From contig WTXG01000070.1 of NCBI GenBank assembly GCA_022496185.1, positions 100,636-164,635 of the forward strand: 64,000 nucleotides of DNA. The letters are read 5' to 3'. This DNA comes from Multifurca ochricompacta. Taxonomy: Eukaryota > Basidiomycota > Agaricomycetes > Russulales > Russulaceae. Both the position numbers and the translations under genes were made by a program. Positions 57,813-64,000 of the stretch are shown here, in pieces (position 1 is the first letter of the stretch; the number at the start of each line of letters is the position of its first letter). Under the pieces are notes generated by a model that saw nothing but the letters and a program-made list of their open reading frames with translations, was not told the DNA's origin and ran no database searches.

Positions 57813-58913
57813 TCAGTAGAGGTTGATGCCCCGGTACTGATAGATTACTTGTGCGAGTCGGCTGTACTGACCTAAAGCGAGTCGCCGCAATCAATGCCAT
57901 TCTGATCTCATGCAAAGGAATTCTGTCCTTACCATTGGTGAAACGTGTCCTGCAAGAATCGAATGTGTAGTCCATGAAGTTGTCGATGGGGTCCGAGCCG
58001 GGTTGCGAGCAAGTGTCACGGCCTATGGGGCAGCCATAGGCAGGGGATGCCTCCGCGGGGGTGTCGTCAACGTAGTCACCCCCATTGCAACCACCCTCGA
58101 AGGTGTGTAATAGACCCACCCAATGGCCGACCGCATGCACAACGACCTGGCGTGCCAGTTTCGTCAGTATCGTCAAATGAGCCGAAAAGATCGGCCCTAC
58201 CTTGCCTTGGTCAAAATTGGGGAACCCCCCGCCAGGGAGAGTGGAGTACGTGAGGGTGACGCCGTCAAGAGACGGATTGCTTTGGTAGTCCCAGGGGAAA
58301 GTTCCAAGACTCATGAAACCCCCCGACTCTTCCGCGGACCTGCACAGGGCCAGAATTGGCTTTGTATATCACCATGGGACCTGATGCTCACCCGACACTA
58401 TAAATGTTAAGATCCCGGACATCACCCAGGCGAAGTGTTTGCTTCATTTGGACCATAAATAGTGAGTTGGGATTGCCACCAAAAGTGAACCAGTTGCCAT
58501 TCTGAGTGCGGTCTATTCCAGCGATTCTAAACGAGAGGCCAACAGGACTGAAGAAAGTGTTGAGGACATTGATCTGGGTAGTGATATCACTGTCACTGAT
58601 TTCATAATAGTGAATCAGCCTCTGTGTGCTCAAATAATACCAAGACGAACGAGATATATCCGCCTGCAATTGTCTGATCCACGCAGATGACATGGAAATA
58701 TACATTTATCGTCGTCGAACCGCGTGCAACATTTTCAGCCCGAGGGACGTGAGTCACATTGTTCTCCGCAAGAACCTTCTTCGCAATGGCGTATGTCTCC
58801 TTGTTAACAAGTGTACCGCAAACAGGAGAGTTATTGAGGCCGTCGGAGACTGCAGTAGGGGACGCGAGGGCAACGGAGATGCCCCATAGAATAGCAAAGA
58901 CGAAAGCAAGCAT
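57813..58913 (-). CDS. Secreted M43-type metalloprotease homologue, HAVGH (likely inactive)
   Basis: Exons 58651-58913, 58392-58595, 58201-58339, 57933-58146 and 57813-57871 join in phase to 292 residues. The N-terminus [19 protein letters not shown] is a signal peptide. The catalytic domain of the pappalysin/cytophagalysin type shows [15 protein letters not shown] and then [13 protein letters not shown], where active members have HEVGHW. The zinc-binding histidines and the later DNFMDYT Met-turn remain. Cys-rich GCPIGRDTC is present. Loss of the catalytic Glu predicts no peptidase activity, although the gene is otherwise intact, which hints at a binding or decoy role. Ends [19 protein letters not shown]. 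Confidence 0.88.
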
Positions 58914-61096
58914 GTTCTGGAGAAGGAGACAGCAGGTGCAGAGGAGCTAAAAAGAGCCCCAAGTAGCAGAACAGAGGGTGCTTTCGGCAAAATTCAACGC
59001 CCTACTGAAGCAGCTTTATACCAAAAGCGCAGACCTAGATCCTGGTGCCGAAGAGGCATAGAGATGGAGTCAAATTAGATCAGAACTAGAAGATGAAGAG
59101 TTAGTGCAGCTGGAGCCGAGCAGATGGGTTTGGGGTATTGATATTCACTCGGTGATGTACTCTGAAAGGGCAATGGATCTGGTAGGGAAGACAAGCCAAT
59201 GACGCCAACACTTGCATCTGGCACAAATGATTCCGTCACTTAACTAATAATATCACAATCGGCCCAACTCACATTGTTCCACCAACAGCGTGGTTAACTG
59301 TCTGTCTCCAATAGAAAGTGGGAACGGTAGACATCAAAAAGCGGTTCATACTTGAAGTTGCTATCATCCTATCTCGCTAAATGGTCTCCGCACCCTTGAG
59401 TATTCTCCTGAGCTTGATAGTACAATCCCGCTTGGCGGACCGACAGCAATTTCACATGATCTCATCTGAAGGATAACTTCCTTCATTTCATCTAATAGAG
59501 ACCTGATCGCGGCGCGAAGGCGACTGCGAGTTGGCGAATGAGGATCGGGAGGAACAGAGATCAAAGCGGGGCAAAGCCATGTCATGCGACACAGAGAGAG
59601 CACCTTGAGAGTCGCCTGCTTTCCCGGGGAAGAGCAAGTTGCAGGGATGCATCCAAAGAAATGGAAAGACAGCAGAGTTACTGACAACTACCAGAAGATA
59701 GTTTAAAGTTGAATTCGGTACGAGTCAAGGATGTTAGTACAAAAGAGGGGATCAGGCGAGAAACCGCAGTCTACAAGACATCATGATATCAAGTCCTAGA
59801 ATGACATGAGGAGGAATTTGGAGTCAATTAAGGCGGGACACTGGCATGTTACAAATATGGGCTTGTCAATTCTCAGCTTGCAGGGAACGTAACCGTACAA
59901 TTCGTAGGTGTTTTGGAAAAGCCGGTAGTGAGTGACGGTGCAGGGGCCGATGATTGGCTATGGCCAACCAATATGAACGTGATTAAGTTGACAGAAAGGA
60001 TGCACCTGTCACGGGCATTGGCGCACCACACACACACACACATTCTTGAGAACGGAAGCTCGCGTCAATATCCGCGAAACCAATCATGCTAAAATGGTGA
60101 AATGGAAGGGTGCTGTGGCTGCCGACTGAGTGCCGAGAGTACTTGAATAAATCTAGCCTGGGTTTTAATAATAATTTTAAAGTCAGACATTCATCACTTT
60201 CACAATCATCACTACACCAAGTCCGCTCACGCCTCTCGCTTCTTGCCACTTCATGTATTAGCTTGTAACGTCCATAACTTACTGCACCACTCAGTTGGCC
60301 CATGCGTCCCGAGCCGAGCCGATGACGGTCTTTTTGTGTAATGTCCGAAACACTAGTGTGTCTTCCCATGTGCAGGTGGAGCTGGCAACCTGTAAGCGAT
60401 TTGGATCATGAAACCTCAACAGAGTTTGAAAGGACGGGATGTGCTGCAGGCTGTCAGCCTGGAAGGGCTGAGGAACCTCGAAGAGTAAGCGGTGAATCAG
60501 TCGCGTGCAAAGTTAACTAACTAACAGAACATGTTGACCTGCTGGAGTTCCGTACACAGATGTGGCAGCTTGTTTTGGCGTCGCGTGAACAATCCACTCT
60601 ATCACACTGGCACGTCATTAATATCCCTTTCTACCGGCGTTACTGAGAATTTGACCGCAATTACCCTTCAGACACCTTGTATACTCACATGGTGACAGTA
60701 TCCCCGCACCCGGAATCCATGACAATTGGAATCATACAGTATGTACCATCGCTGCATTACAGGGCAGAAGAGAATTCCGAGTGGCTATCGTTACGCGAAC
60801 ATAATCCGCCAAGTTTCTCGGATCCAACTACAACAGGACACATTACTTTTCGCCGCTTGACAGAGTAGTCTACTTTTAGTCCATCCAATTCAATGTAGCT
60901 ACATTCGCGTGTGGTCTAATCTTTGTCTTCCCAGCATCACGATGTCAAGACTATATGAAAGAGTTTCTAGTAGCCTGACCTGTGCCTTTCGTATAAAACC
61001 CCCTCACGAGCGCGCTTAGCTCTACGGAAAGCATCGTCTACTCTCTGCTACTTGGGACCCTTTCCAGCTCCTCTGCACCTGCTGTCTCCTTTGTTG
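58914..61096. other. Intergenic between two protease genes
   Basis: About 2.2 kb between divergently transcribed protease genes. Only short frames without recognisable motifs (for example near 59364-59687 and 60677-60868). CA repeats near 60033. No transposon recognised. Confidence 0.5.
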
Positions 61097-62202
61097 ATGA
61101 TGCTCACCTCCTTCTTTGCTGCTCTATTGGGCACCTCCATTGCCCTTGCATACCCTGGCCCTGTCTCCAACCCACTGGCACTCCGTTCTGCTGATAGTGG
61201 TCGTGTTTGTGGCACAGTTGTTTCTAAGGATACGGTCACCGCTATGGAGAGTAGATTTGAAGAAAAATTGGCTCAGATCGCTCGGGTGAAGGGTGATCGA
61301 GACACTGTGACTGTGACACTCCAGGTATATTTCCATGTCATTTGCCGGAATCAGACACTTGAAGGCGGATTTCTCGAGTTCGTTTCATTATTAAGTAGTA
61401 GTTGAGCATTGAGACTGATTCACTATTCTATTTCGATATCAGTCGTGGCTACATCGATAATCAAATGGACGTCCTCAACTCTGCCTATGCCAACTCTAGC
61501 CTCTCATTCAGATTAGAGCGTTTAGATTACACTGAGATGGCTGAGTGGTTTTGATAATGCCAGCCCTGGTACACAACAGCAAACTAATATGAAGCAAGCC
61601 CTCCATCTGGGTAGCGGAGCTGATCTTAATATTTACACTGTCGGGTGAGAATCAAGTTCAGGGTGGTATGCGAGACTAATTCTGGCGTTATGCAGATTCA
61701 CATCGGGGGAGCGGCTCCTAGGTTATGCGACCTTCCCCGACGCATACAGAAGCGATACGAAAATGATGGCGTTGTCTTACTCTATTCTTCTCTCCCTGAT
61801 GCGGGGCTCCCCCGTTTAATGAAGGCATGGTAGGAGTGACTATTATTTCCTTCAAATTTGAACTGACTAGACTCTGTATTGCAGACCGCTGTACACCAGG
61901 TCGGCCATTGGTTGGGACTGTACCACACCTTCCAGGATGGCTGTGATGGCGAGGGTGATTATGTTTATGACACTCCGTCGGAAGCAGAACCTGCATTTGG
62001 CTGCCCCGAAGGCCGTGATACTTGCGAGGCCCCAGGTTTGGACCCTATTCACAACTACATGGACTACACGATGATTCTTGTATGAATCAGTTCACCCCTG
62101 GTAAGGAATGCTCACCTTTTGACGAGAGAAGAGTCTTAGTGATCCGCTTTAGGTCAAGCTCAACGTGTGCTAGACCAGCTTAATGTGTACCGGACATTCT
62201 AA
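61097..62202 (+). pseudogene. M43-type metalloprotease pseudogene, HQVGH
   Basis: Signal peptide MMLTSFFAALLGTSIALAYP, then the same exon pattern as the neighbours: VYFHVICRNQTLEGG, SLSFRLERLDY, AEWFDNASPGTQQQ-type segment, LNIYTVG, and [13 protein letters not shown] with Gln for the catalytic Glu. Then GCPEGRDTC and HNYMDY. Frame breaks: an extra T near 61554, a shift in the LLGYATFP exon (~61740) and a lost base just after MDYT (~62072). Last exon GQAQRVLDQLNVYRTF. Confidence 0.85.
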
Positions 62203-62893
62203 GATGTGGATTGAGGCTGTTAGTGTATAGTTGTACTGGTGAAGCTTTCTCCAGTATTAGTGGTCATCGGCTCAAGCTTTTTTAAAAAAATACAATTTAT
62301 ATTCTGCATGAGGCTAGCTACTACAAGCAATGATGAAACGGGCCGGTAGCGACCTTCACTTTTGGCCACAATAACTGAAGTGAGTAACAAACACCTTTGG
62401 TTGGTCTAGCAAGGTATCCTCTTCTACCACATCAGCCAATGGCACTGAAATCAGAGGCAATATTTTAGGTCTGGGATTCACAACCTGGAAGGGATAGGGG
62501 CTGATCCAGTTGCGCAAAGCATAGCAGAACTGTGGGAGCCAAGTCCAGTTTTGGTCGTCATCCTCTCTTTGAGCCTATGGGAAGTACAATGAACTCCCTT
62601 CTTGGCTCAGGCTTTGTGTGAAGATGCATTTTCCCAGGCCCACAAACTCATGAAGCTTCCCTACATACTCATGAATTTTGAATATGAAAGGCACACCCTT
62701 CTCAGGATTTTGAGGAAATGCTTTGTCGTGCAAGTGGCTTTAGTTCAATAAGAGAGAAAATGGGCTCTTTGGCTTGTCACCAAGAATAACTTGGCAAGTT
62801 GTTTCAGAAAACATATTGCTTCTACAGTCATTGGTAGATAATATAAAGGGCGGTGGCATGTTCATGTCATCATGATAGATTCCACACATAGAT
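62203..62893. other. Intergenic between convergent protease genes
   Basis: 690 bases shared by the 3' ends of both genes. No features beyond AT-rich tracts. Confidence 0.5.
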
Positions 62894-64000
62894 TAGACGC
62901 TGATGCCCCGGTACGTAGCAAGCTGAGTTTTGAAACGGTCGATTTGACCTAAAGCAGATCGCCCCAATCAATAAGACTCTTCTCTCGGTAAAAGGCGAGC
63001 AGTCCTTACCAGGGGTGAACTGATTCATGCAGGAATCATCTGTGTAGTCCATGAAGTTGTGGATGGGGTCAAGGCCTGGTGAAATGCAGGTATCAATTCC
63101 TTCGGGGCAGCCAAACGCAGGCGCCGCCTCTGGAGGAGTGTCTTCGACGTGATCGCCCTCGCCATCACAACCACCCTCGAAGGTGTGATACAGTCCCAAC
63201 CAATGACCAACCTCGTGTACGGCGGTCTGCCGTGCCAGTTAGTCTAGTCAACATCATCAAATCTGAAAAGATCACTCCTACTTTGCCTTGCTCATAATCG
63301 ATCTCCCCCCCATCAGGGATAGTAGAGAAGAGGAAAACGACGCCGTCATCTTGCGAATCGTATCTGTAGTCGTAGGGGAAGGTTGCATAACCTAGGAGCC
63401 GCTCCCCCGATGTGAATCTGCATAGCGCTAGAATTTAGTCTCGCAAACTAAACCTGAGACTTGATGCTTACCCGACAGTATAAATGTTAAGGTCTCCTGC
63501 ACCACCCCGACGAAGGGCTTGCTTCATTTCACTCTGCTGACTTGTTTCAGGACTGGCGTTTTCAAACCAGTCAACGTTCACAATGTGGTTCACTTCGACG
63601 AGATCGAACGAGAGATCAGTATCAACATAGGCAGAGTTGAGGGCATCAACTTGAGACCGGACTTGACTATCACTGGTAAATGAAACAGTGAATCAGTCTG
63701 TGCACGCTCAGATACTGAATAACAATGAAACTAACGAGAGATATCCGCGTTCATACGTCTCATCTGCACTGATGACATGGAAGTATACCGAGATCGTCGT
63801 ATTGTGTGAAGAACCTTCCACCTGAGTAACGTAATTCACTTTGTTCTCTGCAAAATGCTTCTCCGCCGCAATGAGCGTCTCTTCTGAAATAGTTGTACCA
63901 CAAACACGACGATCATAGATGGTGCTAAGAGGGTTGGAGACAGGGCCAGGGTACGCGAGGCAGATGGAGGTACCAAATATAGTGGCAAAGAGGGAGATTA
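62894..64000 (-). CDS. Secreted M43-type metalloprotease, HEVGH intact; 5' end outside window
   Basis: Exons 63736->64000, 63472-63672, 63282-63417, 63010-63226 and 62894-62948, all in phase; the start lies beyond 64000. It begins inside the signal peptide ([18 protein letters not shown]). Domain: [25 protein letters not shown], the complete zinc motif [22 protein letters not shown], the [11 protein letters not shown]et-turn and a final [18 protein letters not shown]. Expected to be an active secreted zinc endopeptidase. It is the closest relative of the pseudogene at 61097, from which it is separated by 690 bases tail to tail. Confidence 0.9.

Overview
This window reads as nuclear DNA of a filamentous basidiomycete, most likely an agaricomycete. 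Host genes carry many short GT-AG introns of roughly 50-80 bases. One gene is a STAND/NLR-type receptor with an N-terminal domain of the basidiomycete Goodbye type. Another is an atypical fungal G-alpha. The left half is packed with chromodomain Ty3/gypsy elements and hAT DNA transposons. The genus cannot be named from the sequence.

Left half, about 1-32,100, is a transposon nest. In order: a fragment of an inverted LTR; a Ty3/gypsy element with two LTRs (98-7555, minus strand) and an extra zinc-knuckle gene at its 3' end; the 5' half of an older CpG-decayed relative (7556-11234); a third gypsy element (here 'X') cut by solo LTRs and partly inverted; a decayed hAT transposase gene (16820-20667); a plus-strand gypsy element (20668-27953); and five copies of one LTR family (here 'LTR-S', at 11235, 14097, 14726, 27954 and 28331). 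Two of those LTRs carry a 1.4-kb non-autonomous hAT element. A tRNA-like sequence and a Tc1/mariner remnant close the nest.

The most unusual signal is inside LTR-S. Just after its TATA box is a block that looks like exon-intron-exon. About 20 bases further on lies a second block equal to the first with the GT-AG interval removed exactly. All five copies show this, and in the four sequence variants the second block follows the changes of its own first block. This suggests that the second block is rewritten from spliced RNA at each replication cycle.

Right half, about 32,400-64,000, is host sequence: an ankyrin-repeat NLR with frame breaks (32.4-37.0 kb, minus), an aldo/keto reductase with a membrane tail (37.3-38.9 kb, minus), a G-alpha subunit lacking the catalytic glutamine (39.2-41.4 kb, minus), the 20S proteasome alpha-5 subunit (42.3-43.5 kb, plus), a low-complexity-rich stretch with one hypothetical gene (44.3-45.7 kb, minus), tRNA-dihydrouridine synthase 2 (51.8-53.3 kb, minus), exocyst subunit Exo84 (54.7-57.0 kb, plus), and three M43-type secreted metalloprotease paralogues. 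In two of the three proteases the catalytic glutamate is replaced. These host genes form no obvious single pathway; the proteases are a local duplication cluster and the NLR is a likely self/non-self or immune-type receptor.
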